A DNA stretch of 64,000 nucleotides from JAWUWD01 sp034112085. GTDB taxonomy: Bacteria; Bacteroidota; Bacteroidia; Cytophagales; Cyclobacteriaceae. The stretch lies in contig JAWUWD010000107.1 of the NCBI GenBank assembly GCA_034112085.1, forward strand, positions 9,703 through 73,702, written 5' to 3'. A program made the translations under genes and the position numbers. Below are positions 17,543-25,998 of this stretch, one piece after another; the first letter of the stretch is position 1, and each line of letters opens with the position of its first letter. Below the pieces are notes generated by a model. The model saw nothing but the letters and a program-made list of their open reading frames with translations, made no database searches and had not been told where the DNA came from.

Positions 17543-20500
17543 TCAATTTGATTCAGCTAAATCGAATTGAAGCACAAATTTAGCGCCTTGATCAACTTCA
17601 CTTTCACACCAAATCTTACCATTCATTGTTTCAACATACTTCTTAGCAATAGAAAGTCCTAAACCAGAAGACTCTTCGTCTCCTGTAGGTTTTGCTGAAA
17701 GCTTGACATATCTCTCAAACAAAAATTTCATATCTTTCTCACTTATTCCAGGGCCTTGATCCTGAACACTAATCTCTATCTTATTATCCAGGCACTCAGT
17801 ACTGATGATAATTTCTGTTTGTTCTTTAGAAAATTTAATTGCGTTTGATATTATATTTTCTAATATCTTTGTAAGATAAGTCCTATCTGCTAGAATAAAC
17901 GGATCACTATCTGTTAAATTCATCCTCAAAATTATGCTTTTTTTATCAGACACAATTTTCAATGTAGTATAGGCTTCATCGATCAATTGATGAACATCTA
18001 TCTGAGTAATTTGATAGTTAGTTTTATTAGCGTCAATTGCATTGGTGTCAAGTATTTTCGTGATCATATCCCGTTGTCGGTCTACTAGATCATTGATAAG
18101 ATTAATAGAATTTACAGTTTCCTCATTAAGTTTAGGATTGATCATTTTCACTATTGAAGCTAATCCCTTTATTTGATTAAGTGGACTTCGAAGATCATGT
18201 GAGACAATTTGTATGAGCTCATTTTTCTCATTATTGATCTCAATGAGTTGATTATTCTGCTGAATAATCTCTTCCTTATTTTCCTCCAATTCCTGTGTTC
18301 TGACTAACACAAGGTTTTCTAAGTCAGCCTTTTGCTTTTTGATATTACTTAATCGCAATTTATACAGTAGCGTTAGTATAGAAACAAGAGCCAGAAATAG
18401 ACATAACTTAAAAATTAGAGTGTCCCACCATGGTGCTACTATTTCAATATAAATACTGTCACCTTCTTCGTTCCATAAGAGATCATTGTTAGAACCGATA
18501 ACCTTAAAAAGGTAATTACCAGGAGGAACATTGGTATAGTTAGCAGTGTTGATTTCGTTCGCTGTAATCCATTCTTTATCAAAATTTTCAAGTTTATACT
18601 TATACCGGTTATTCTCTGGACTATTATAGTTCAAAGCTATAAATCCGAAAGAAAAGAAATTTTGATTATGAGCCAATATTATAGTGTCAGTGTCTTCCAG
18701 AGGTTGATTAATAATTTTAGATTCATCATTTATCTTTACATATTCATTATAAAGTTTGAAATCTGTAATATGGATAGGAGGAATTATCTTGTTATCAGAA
18801 ATCTGTCCCGGTTGAAAACTAACCACTCCATATGTTCCTAAAAAAATCTCTCCTGAATCAGACTGATAATACGCGTTACTATTAAATTCGACTCCATCGA
18901 AATAATTTTTGAAAGTTTGAGTCTCTGTTTCAAATCTAGAAATCCCCTCATTATGACTAACCCAAAGGTTATTATTGCCATCTTCTAACACACAATAAAG
19001 AGAAGTATTGGCAATTCCATGTGCTGTTCCATAATTGGTAAAAGTCAGACTCTCTTTGTTCAACTTATTTAATCCTCCTCCATAGGTAGCAACCCAAATA
19101 TTCCCACTAGAATCTTCATTAATATGAGTAACACGATCATTGGATAAACTTTTAGAATTTCCTTCTTCATGTTCGAAGTGCAGGAATAACTTCGTATTTG
19201 GATCATAGCGATCCAATCCATTTGATCCAAATCCAATCCAATAAACCCCATCTTTATCTTCAAATACCAGTTCTACTATATCACTATACAAGCTGTTTTT
19301 ATCATTTGGATCATGTTTAATTTTTCTGAATTTACCAGTATCTCTATCCATAATATTCAGACCTTGATCGGTGGATATCCAAAGCAATCCTTTAGAATCT
19401 TCATAAATGGAGGATAATTGATTTGAAGAGATGCTATGTTCATCTAATTTATTTGGACTGTAGCTGGTGAATTTTTCAGAATTGATATCAAACTTATTTA
19501 GCCCTCTATTGGTAGCTATCCATGCAATATCATTATCATCAATGTAGAGAAACTTCACATGGCTACTGCTCAAAGAGTTGGCTCCATTATATTGATAGGT
19601 GGTCACTTCTAGCGTTTGTCTGTTAATTTTCTTTAAGCCATCGACTGAAGATCCTACCCAAACAAACCCTTTGCTATCGACTGATATAGCATGTAAATCT
19701 GCATGAGGTGAAATAAGATTTTGATGATTATCTTCTGTATACTGTTTAAAGCGTGCATGATATTTACCAATTTTATTGATTCCTCCTCTCATACCCACCC
19801 ATAGATCAGAAGCATTGTCAATATATAGAGCATTCACTCTTGGGTATTCTACTTTGAGCTTTTTAAAAGTAGAAGTCTTCTTATTAAATTTATACAAATA
19901 GCCTCCATCCGATCCGATCCAGATTTCATCTTCATCGGAACCAAGAATACTTTGAATTATGTTGTTGTTAATTATAGAATGGTCAGGGTACTCAAACTTA
20001 ATAAGAGTATCATCACTTTGATCAAACTTCAATAGCCCTGCCCCATTGGTTCCTAACCACAAAGCCTCACCATCACCCCATATACACAAAATATCATTTT
20101 GTCCAACACTGGAAGAACTCTTGTATGTATGATGGATAAACTCCCTTCTTTTTGAATCAAATTGATTTAATCCATTGGATGTTCCTATCCATAAAACATC
20201 ATTTGTATCTACATAGAGACTACTAATTTCATCGGCAGATAAAGTTCTATTATCTAGTGGGTTATTATTGAAATGTTCAAAAGTGTTTGCATTAAAATCA
20301 AACCGACACAACCCATTTTTTGTCCCAATCCAAATTACTCCATCGGATGTTTTAGCTAGTGCTGAAATTCTATTATGAATCAATGAATTTGGATTGCCCT
20401 CCTCATTTTTATAAGAAGTAAATTCATCTGTATCTATATTATATTTATTCAGACCGCCACTTTTAGTCCCAATCCATAAATCCTGATTATCATCTTCTAT

Positions 20501-20821
20501 TAATGCAGTGATATAACTATCACTTATACTCTTTGGGTCTAATACATCGTTTTTGAATATCTTAAATTTAACCCCATCAAATCGATTAAGTCCATCTTGT
20601 GAACCAAACCAGATGTAACCATACTTATCTTGATGGATAGCATTTATGCTTGCCTGAGAAAGGCCGTCATTTTTACCATAAAACTCAAAAGGTTGATAGT
20701 TTTTTTGCCATGAATACAAATTCAATGACATAAACATCGCGACTATAATCAAGGTCAATCGGTTGATTGACAATATTTTACTAATGTTCAAGGAAAATAA
20801 AACTGTAGAATTAAAGATCAT
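17543..20821 (-). CDS. Periplasmic two-component-regulator-propeller sensor histidine kinase
   Basis: 1092 residues. An N-terminal signal anchor (about 10-36) precedes fourteen or so reg_prop beta-propeller repeats (about 50-690), with recurrent motifs of the type DLWIGTxxGGLNKYN. A Y_Y_Y domain follows (about 735-800, YKYKLENFDKEW), then one membrane helix (about 815-835), a coiled coil, HisKA with SHDLRSPLNQIKG, and an HATPase_c domain ending in SSGLGLSIAKKYV. The architecture is that of the half-HTCS sensors used by Bacteroidota for external ligands, but there is no receiver or AraC domain. It must therefore signal to a separate regulator, and none is adjacent. It is divergent from icmF with 176 bases between. 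Confidence 0.93.
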   Translation of the reverse strand: MIFNSTVLFSLNISKILSINRLTLIIVAMFMSLNLYSWQKNYQPFEFYGKNDGLSQASINAIHQDKYGYIWFGSQDGLNRFDGVKFKIFKNDVLDPKSISDSYITALIEDDNQDLWIGTKSGGLNKYNIDTDEFTSYKNEEGNPNSLIHNRISALAKTSDGVIWIGTKNGLCRFDFNANTFEHFNNNPLDNRTLSADEISSLYVDTNDVLWIGTSNGLNQFDSKRREFIHHTYKSSSSVGQNDILCIWGDGEALWLGTNGAGLLKFDQSDDTLIKFEYPDHSIINNNIIQSILGSDEDEIWIGSDGGYLYKFNKKTSTFKKLKVEYPRVNALYIDNASDLWVGMRGGINKIGKYHARFKQYTEDNHQNLISPHADLHAISVDSKGFVWVGSSVDGLKKINRQTLEVTTYQYNGANSLSSSHVKFLYIDDNDIAWIATNRGLNKFDINSEKFTSYSPNKLDEHSISSNQLSSIYEDSKGLLWISTDQGLNIMDRDTGKFRKIKHDPNDKNSLYSDIVELVFEDKDGVYWIGFGSNGLDRYDPNTKLFLHFEHEEGNSKSLSNDRVTHINEDSSGNIWVATYGGGLNKLNKESLTFTNYGTAHGIANTSLYCVLEDGNNNLWVSHNEGISRFETETQTFKNYFDGVEFNSNAYYQSDSGEIFLGTYGVVSFQPGQISDNKIIPPIHITDFKLYNEYVKINDESKIINQPLEDTDTIILAHNQNFFSFGFIALNYNSPENNRYKYKLENFDKEWITANEINTANYTNVPPGNYLFKVIGSNNDLLWNEEGDSIYIEIVAPWWDTLIFKLCLFLALVSILTLLYKLRLSNIKKQKADLENLVLVRTQELEENKEEIIQQNNQLIEINNEKNELIQIVSHDLRSPLNQIKGLASIVKMINPKLNEETVNSINLINDLVDRQRDMITKILDTNAIDANKTNYQITQIDVHQLIDEAYTTLKIVSDKKSIILRMNLTDSDPFILADRTYLTKILENIISNAIKFSKEQTEIIISTECLDNKIEISVQDQGPGISEKDMKFLFERYVKLSAKPTGDEESSGLGLSIAKKYVETMNGKIWCESEVDQGAKFVLQFDLAESN

Positions 20822-20920
20822 GTATAATTATAATCAACAAGTAAGATACTAATGATACCCAATATCATCCATTTATCAATGAATAAGATGCGGTTATTGT
20901 TTAAAAACCAGTTAACTACA

Positions 20921-20936
20921 ACTAACAACCGTTAGT
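20921..20936. promoter_or_regulatory. Inverted repeat, probable operator in front of icmF
   Basis: ACTAAC (20921-20926) and GTTAGT (20931-20936) form a perfect 6-bp dyad with a 4-base centre, the size and symmetry of a TetR-family operator. It overlaps the expected -33 position of the icmF promoter, whose -7 box TAATTTTG is at 20956-20963. Repression by a distant TetR regulator is an inference. Confidence 0.45.
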
Positions 20937-20955
20937 CTTTTTAAGACTTTTTGGC

Positions 20956-20963
20956 TAATTTTG
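20956..20963 (+). promoter_or_regulatory. Putative -7 element of the icmF promoter
   Basis: TAATTTTG exactly fits TAnnTTTG. A TTAG at 20932-20935, one mismatch from TTTG, lies 20 bases upstream. The leader to the ATG at 20998 would be about 28 bases. Confidence 0.5.
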
Positions 20964-20997
20964 CACTTCAATTTTCGACTGAAGAATTTATAAAGAT

Positions 20998-23900
20998 ATG
21001 CAACAAGCAGCTCCATACATACCAAAAAATAAGGTCAGAATAGTCACCGCAGCATCTCTATTTGACGGGCATGATGCAGCGATCAATATAATGCGTAGAA
21101 TCATCCAGGCTACTGGGTGTGAGGTGATCCATCTTGGACATGATCGCAGTGTTGAAGAAGTTGTGAATTGTGCTATTCAGGAAGATGCTCAGGCAATAGC
21201 AATGACTTCCTATCAAGGAGGTCATAATGAGTATTTCAAATACATGTATGATCTTTTGAAAGAAAAAGGTGCTGAACATATCAGGATATTTGGCGGTGGA
21301 GGTGGAGTGATCCTACCCGAGGAAATTAAAGAATTAATGGACTACGGTGTAACGAGGATCTACGCTCCTGATGATGGTCGATCAATGGGCTTACAGGGGA
21401 TGATCAATGATATGATAGAGCGATGCGACTTCCCTACGGGTCAAAATCTCAATGGTGCAACAAAACTCATTGGAGAGAAGAATGTCAATGCCATAGCTAA
21501 AACTATTTCTGGAGCAGAAAACTTCCCTGAAGAGTCAAAATCTATTCTTGACCAAGTGCATAAGGCAGCCGCTAAAGTTAAGACCCCGATACTTGGGATA
21601 ACAGGAACTGGCGGCTCGGGTAAATCTTCATTGGTTGACGAGTTGGTTAGAAGGTTCCTGATTGATTTTCCTGAGAAAGATATTGCCATTGTCTCTGTCG
21701 ATCCTTCAAAGCGAAAAACAGGAGGCGCTCTACTTGGTGATCGAATTCGCATGAATTCTATTAGCAATTCGCGCGTTTATATGCGTTCATTAGCCACGCG
21801 TCAATCCAATTTGGCCCTATCAAAACATGTGAACGAAGCCCTTCAAATATTAAAGGCTGCCAATTACGATTTCATCATTTTAGAGACCTCTGGCATTGGT
21901 CAATCTGATACAGAGATTTTGGAGCATTCTGATGTATCTCTTTATGTAATGACTCCAGAATATGGGGCAGCAACACAGCTAGAGAAAATCGATATGCTTG
22001 ACTTTGCGGACGTTATTGCGCTCAATAAGTTTGACAAACGAGGTGCACTTGATGCCATCAGAGATGTCAAAAAACAATATCAAAGGAATCATAATCTTTG
22101 GGAGGCAAATGTAGACACAATGCCGGTACACGGAACTATAGCGTCACAGTTCAACGATCCAGGCACCAATTCTCTCTATAAAGTTCTCATGGATAAAATC
22201 GTAGAAAAAACAGAAGCAGACCTCCATTCTACTTTCGAAATCACTGAGGAAATGTCAGAGAAGATCTTTGTAATTCCTCCAAAGAGAATACGCTATTTAT
22301 CAGAAATAGCTGAAAGTAATCGTGGATATGATGAAAAGGCCAACCATCAGAGAGAAGTCGCTCAATCACTTTATGGCATTCAAAAATCTATCGATACGAT
22401 TCAAAATAGTGAACTAGAAGATAAAGATCGATTGATCAAAGGATTACATGAGGCTTATCAAAACGTTGCACTTGATCTCGATCCGCACAACAAGAAGTTG
22501 ATAGAAGGCTGGCCCGGAAAAGTAAAAAAATATAAAGATCCGATATATTCATTTAAGGTACGTGACAAAGAAATAAAGATAGAAACGCATTCTGAGTCGC
22601 TCTCGCACTCTCAGATACCTAAAGTAGCTCTTCCAACATACGAAGCTTGGGGAGATCTACTTAAATGGAATTTACAAGAAAATGTTCCTGGAGAATTTCC
22701 ATATACAGCCGGGATTTATCCTTTCAAAAGAGAACGTGAAGATCCTACTCGTATGTTTGCAGGTGAAGGTGGCCCCGAACGTACTAATAGAAGATTTCAC
22801 TACGTAAGTAAAGGATTACCAGCAGCTAGACTTTCTACTGCATTTGACTCGGTGACCCTAAATGGACAGGAAGCGGACTCTCGGCCTGACATCTATGGTA
22901 AAATAGGAAATGCTGGTGTGAGTATTTGTTGCCTTGATGATGCAAAGAAGCTTTACTCTGGATTTGACTTGACAGACCCAACTACTTCAGTGTCTATGAC
23001 CATCAATGGTCCTGCACCGATGCTGTTAGGATTTTTTATGAACGCAGCTACAGATCAAAACTGTGAGAAATACATCAAGGAAAATGGGCTTGAAAAAGAA
23101 GTTGAGAAAAAAATAGCTTCTATATACAAAAACAAAGGAGTAGTACGTCCAAGCTATCAAGGAAGTCTACCAGAAGAGAATAACGGTCTTGGATTGATGT
23201 TACTTGGCGTCACAGGAGACTTAGTGCTGCCTGCTGATGTCTATGCTGGTATAAAAGCAGAGACACTGGCAACAGTAAGAGGTACTGTTCAAGCAGATAT
23301 TCTCAAAGAAGATCAAGCGCAGAATACTTGTATCTTCTCTACCGAATTTGCCTTGCGATTGATGGGTGATGTGCAAGAATATTTCATCACTCAGAATGTT
23401 CGAAATTTTTACTCAGTATCTATTTCTGGATATCATATTGCGGAAGCAGGACCTAATCCTATTACTCAATTGGCTTTGACTTTGTCCAATGGGTTTACTT
23501 ATGTGGAGTACTACCTCAGCCGTGGAATGGACATCAATAAGTTCGCTCCAAATTTATCATTCTTCTTCTCCAATGGAATAGATCCAGAATATGCAGTCAT
23601 CGGTCGAGTGGCTCGTAGGATTTGGGCAAAAGCGATGAAGCATAAATACAACGCGGATTCTCGTTCTCAGATGTTGAAGTATCACATTCAAACATCCGGT
23701 CGCTCATTGCATGCACAGGAAATTGACTTCAATGATATCCGTACCACATTACAAGCGCTGTATGCTATTTATGACAATTGTAACTCCTTACATACAAATG
23801 CTTATGATGAAGCTATCACTACTCCTACTGAGGAATCTGTAAGACGTGCTATGGCTATCCAGTTGATTATTAATAAAGAACTGGGACTATCAAAAAACGA

Positions 23901-24378
23901 AAACCCTATTCAAGGTTCATTTATTACCGAGCAACTAACTGACTTAGTAGAAGAAGCGGTACTACTAGAATTTGATAGGATCACCGAAAGAGGTGGTGTA
24001 TTAGGTGCGATGGAAACCATGTATCAACGCAGTAAGATTCAAGAGGAAAGCTTGTATTACGAGACATTGAAGCACAATGGAGAGTTTCCGATCATAGGAG
24101 TAAATACATTCTTAAGTTCGAAAGGGTCACCGACTGTAATCCCAAAAGAAGTGATTAGAGCAACTGAAGAAGAAAAAGAGTATCAAATCAATATGCTCAA
24201 AGAACTTCATAAGGGAAATGAATCCAAAACAGAGGAAGCCTTGAGAAAAGTACAACAGGCAGCCATTCTAAACACTAACATTTTTGAAGAGCTGATGGAA
24301 GCCAGTAAGATCTGTTCTTTAGGACAGATTACCAGCGCACTCTTTGAAGTTGGTGGACAGTATAGAAGGAATATGTAA
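20998..24378 (+). CDS. icmF: Fused isobutyryl-CoA mutase (B12 domain, G-protein chaperone and mutase in one chain)
   Basis: 1126 residues. The order of domains identifies IcmF. First is the cobalamin-binding domain with FDGHDAAINIMRR, His25 being the lower axial ligand. Second is a MeaI-type GTPase (P-loop ITGTGGSGKSS around 203-212, with a later ALNKFDKRG). Last is the TIM-barrel mutase, with TAGIYPFKREREDPTRMFAG near residue 575 and the characteristic LAEAGPNPITQ-like SGYHIAEAGPNP. It interconverts isobutyryl-CoA and n-butyryl-CoA (some relatives act on pivalyl- or isovaleryl-CoA), with the GTPase guarding cofactor loading. It is monocistronic between an operator-bearing promoter and a bidirectional terminator. 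The exact acyl-CoA preference cannot be read by eye. Confidence 0.94.
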   Translation: MQQAAPYIPKNKVRIVTAASLFDGHDAAINIMRRIIQATGCEVIHLGHDRSVEEVVNCAIQEDAQAIAMTSYQGGHNEYFKYMYDLLKEKGAEHIRIFGGGGGVILPEEIKELMDYGVTRIYAPDDGRSMGLQGMINDMIERCDFPTGQNLNGATKLIGEKNVNAIAKTISGAENFPEESKSILDQVHKAAAKVKTPILGITGTGGSGKSSLVDELVRRFLIDFPEKDIAIVSVDPSKRKTGGALLGDRIRMNSISNSRVYMRSLATRQSNLALSKHVNEALQILKAANYDFIILETSGIGQSDTEILEHSDVSLYVMTPEYGAATQLEKIDMLDFADVIALNKFDKRGALDAIRDVKKQYQRNHNLWEANVDTMPVHGTIASQFNDPGTNSLYKVLMDKIVEKTEADLHSTFEITEEMSEKIFVIPPKRIRYLSEIAESNRGYDEKANHQREVAQSLYGIQKSIDTIQNSELEDKDRLIKGLHEAYQNVALDLDPHNKKLIEGWPGKVKKYKDPIYSFKVRDKEIKIETHSESLSHSQIPKVALPTYEAWGDLLKWNLQENVPGEFPYTAGIYPFKREREDPTRMFAGEGGPERTNRRFHYVSKGLPAARLSTAFDSVTLNGQEADSRPDIYGKIGNAGVSICCLDDAKKLYSGFDLTDPTTSVSMTINGPAPMLLGFFMNAATDQNCEKYIKENGLEKEVEKKIASIYKNKGVVRPSYQGSLPEENNGLGLMLLGVTGDLVLPADVYAGIKAETLATVRGTVQADILKEDQAQNTCIFSTEFALRLMGDVQEYFITQNVRNFYSVSISGYHIAEAGPNPITQLALTLSNGFTYVEYYLSRGMDINKFAPNLSFFFSNGIDPEYAVIGRVARRIWAKAMKHKYNADSRSQMLKYHIQTSGRSLHAQEIDFNDIRTTLQALYAIYDNCNSLHTNAYDEAITTPTEESVRRAMAIQLIINKELGLSKNENPIQGSFITEQLTDLVEEAVLLEFDRITERGGVLGAMETMYQRSKIQEESLYYETLKHNGEFPIIGVNTFLSSKGSPTVIPKEVIRATEEEKEYQINMLKELHKGNESKTEEALRKVQQAAILNTNIFEELMEASKICSLGQITSALFEVGGQYRRNM

Positions 24379-24393
24379 ACTCAGTAAATTAGT

Positions 24394-24430
24394 AAAAGGC
24401 ACTGTGATTGAATTCACAGTGCCTTTTTTA
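24394..24430. terminator. Bidirectional terminator between icmF and the thioredoxin unit
   Basis: 14-bp arms (24394-24407 and 24414-24427) with a 6-base loop. A runs stand on the left side and T runs on the right, so it can act for both convergent transcripts. Confidence 0.8.
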
Positions 24431-24431
24431 T

Positions 24432-24686
24432 TTAATCAATAGAGCCAGTTACTCTTTTCATAAATTCATTTAGAGCTTCCTTAGCTGGCTTTCCTTTTTT
24501 TATTTCTGCACTTACATCCAATGCTCCATATAGATTAGAAAGTAACTCACCTATTACGTCCAATTCTTCATCCTTCACACCCTTGGCCTCAGTGATGTGT
24601 TCTAGCAATTCTATCGTCTCAACAACCCAGTCTTGATCGTTGGTGTCAATAAAATTAACTATGTGTTTAATTAGTGGCAATCTCAT
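24432..24686 (-). CDS. Small conserved protein downstream of thioredoxin (DUF6952-like)
   Basis: 84 residues, acidic and probably all-helical. The start MRLPLIKHIVNFI, the central VVETIELLEHI and the segment DEELDVIGELLSNLYGA resemble a small Bacteroidota family that I recall as DUF6952, normally encoded directly after a thioredoxin. The same arrangement is seen here: its start overlaps the thioredoxin gene by 20 bases. No motif suggests an enzyme. A partner role for the thioredoxin is inferred from synteny only. Confidence 0.72.
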   Translation of the reverse strand: MRLPLIKHIVNFIDTNDQDWVVETIELLEHITEAKGVKDEELDVIGELLSNLYGALDVSAEIKKGKPAKEALNEFMKRVTGSID

Positions 24687-24984
24687 CGAGCACAGTGTTT
24701 ATAACTTCAATTTTATTTCCGGCACTTTGAGAAACTAACTTACCATTTTTGAACCCTGCGAAAGTCGGCAAGTTCTTCACTTCTGCAAGTGATCTTGATT
24801 GAGGTAGTTTTTCAGCATCAACATAGATGAATTTCACGTCAGTGTTTTCTGTCGCTAACCTTTTGAACTTAGGTTTGATGATTCTGCAGTTGCCACACCA
24901 CCCAGCTCCATATTGTACAATTACTTTTTCATTGCTATCAATCTCTTGTTGCAAGCTATCTGACTGTAAGTCTATCATTTCCAT
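24667..24984 (-). CDS. Thioredoxin-family protein with WCGNC active site
   Basis: 105 residues from ATG 24984; the frame extends to 25035, but those residues are not thioredoxin-like. The redox-active pair is Cys30 and Cys33 in GAGWCGNCRII. The CGNC dipeptide departs from the classical CGPC, so the redox potential should differ. The cis-Pro loop is present as KNLPTFAGFKNG. There is no signal peptide, so it should act in the cytosol. It is co-transcribed with the overlapping small gene downstream. Confidence 0.88.
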   Translation of the reverse strand: MEMIDLQSDSLQQEIDSNEKVIVQYGAGWCGNCRIIKPKFKRLATENTDVKFIYVDAEKLPQSRSLAEVKNLPTFAGFKNGKLVSQSAGNKIEVINTVLDEIATN

Positions 24985-25114
24985 ATTTATCAATTTAAGT
25001 ATATACAAACATCGGAAAAGATGATAATAGCACAATGTAATTCTTATATGTTGTACTTATCATTATATAGTCAGTCTCTATGGCATCTCTGTGTAATATA
25101 AATTTACACAATGA

Positions 25115-25669
25115 TTAGTCACACATCTTGCACTCTGCTTTCTCCTTGTGTTCACCAACTAGTTTCCCCTTACTGTCAAGTTTATAATCACAGCAATCCA
25201 TATAACCTTCTAAAATTAGTTTCCTGCCTCGCTGGATTTGAGATTTGACAGTAGGCAATGGGAGATTTAGTTTTTGAGCGATATCACTTTGCTTGACGCC
25301 CTTGATATTCGCTAGGTATAAAGGGCGCTTATATTTATTTGGTAGGTGGTTAATAATGCCCGACAGACAATCTTGCTCGGAATGACTATTACTCCCCTCA
25401 ACCTCAGGTGCCAACTCTTCGTGAGTTAGCTCTTGGGTATTGGATATACTCTTAAAGTAATCCATCACTGCATTTCTCGCGATAGAGAAAAGCCATGATT
25501 TCAGTTTGGTAGAATCGGTGAGTTGCTCAATCTTAGTATGAACCTTGATGAATACCTCTTGAAGTATATCCTTAGTGACCTGCTCATCTTTCACTTTACT
25601 AGCAATAAACCGTTCTAGGTTAGTATGATATTCGGTCCAAATGTTTTTTGTGTCCATTCTAGATTTCAT
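25115..25669 (-). CDS. ECF RNA polymerase sigma factor, SigZ-like, with Cys-rich tail
   Basis: 184 residues (or 180 from a second ATG at 25657). Region 2 is visible as VTKDILQEVFIKVHTKI...WLFSIARNAVMDYF and region 4 as IKGVKQSDIAQKLNLPLPTVKSQIQRG. The C-terminal extension contains CC (MDCCDY) and CKMC (AECKMCD), four cysteines that could bind a metal or respond to redox state; SigZ-type factors have similar tails. No anti-sigma gene is adjacent. About 70 bases upstream on the same strand lies a 32-codon reading frame with 11 cysteines, which may be its partner or leader peptide. Confidence 0.88.
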   Translation of the reverse strand: MKSRMDTKNIWTEYHTNLERFIASKVKDEQVTKDILQEVFIKVHTKIEQLTDSTKLKSWLFSIARNAVMDYFKSISNTQELTHEELAPEVEGSNSHSEQDCLSGIINHLPNKYKRPLYLANIKGVKQSDIAQKLNLPLPTVKSQIQRGRKLILEGYMDCCDYKLDSKGKLVGEHKEKAECKMCD

Positions 25670-25737
25670 TTTAGGACTTGTCGGGCATTACTTTATTCAG
25701 TGAAAGTAAAGTAATATCCGGCAAGGCTCCAATAATA

Positions 25738-25836
25738 TTAACAACAACCGCTACAGTTACAGTTTTCACATGTGCAGTTATTACATTGCTCATTCTTACA
25801 CTCATTACAATTGCAGGTACATTCAGTATTTTCCAT
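25738..25836 (-). CDS. 32-residue cysteine-rich peptide, metallothionein-like
   Basis: ATG at 25836 and TAA at 25738-25740. The peptide has 11 cysteines in 32 residues (positions 6, 8, 10, 13, 18, 21, 23, 26, 28, 31 and 32), arranged as CTCNC, CNNCTCENC, and NCSGCC at the end. The other residues are mainly Asn, Glu and Thr, with no hydrophobic core. This is the composition of a metal-thiolate cluster peptide. It is upstream of and on the same strand as the SigZ-like sigma gene, whose tail also carries CC and CxxC. There is no clear Shine-Dalgarno site, as is common here. It could also be a regulatory leader read for Cys supply. Expression is unproven. Confidence 0.5.
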   Translation of the reverse strand: MENTECTCNCNECKNEQCNNCTCENCNCSGCC

Positions 25837-25962
25837 GATTCTGTTTTTTAGTTCACCGAGTAGACTGCAACAGTCTCAAAAAGATGCACTTATCAGAATA
25901 AATTTAACAGGAGTTCTACAAAAAAGAAAAAATTAGCTCATAGATAATTATCGGCAAATAAC

Positions 25963-25970
25963 TATTTTTG
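25963..25970 (+). promoter_or_regulatory. Putative -7 element upstream of the aminotransferase operon
   Basis: TATTTTTG matches TAnnTTTG and lies 28 bases before the ATG at 25999. No convincing -33 box is seen at the expected distance. Confidence 0.4.
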
Positions 25971-25998
25971 CGAACACAACCTTAACTCAACAGTTGCT

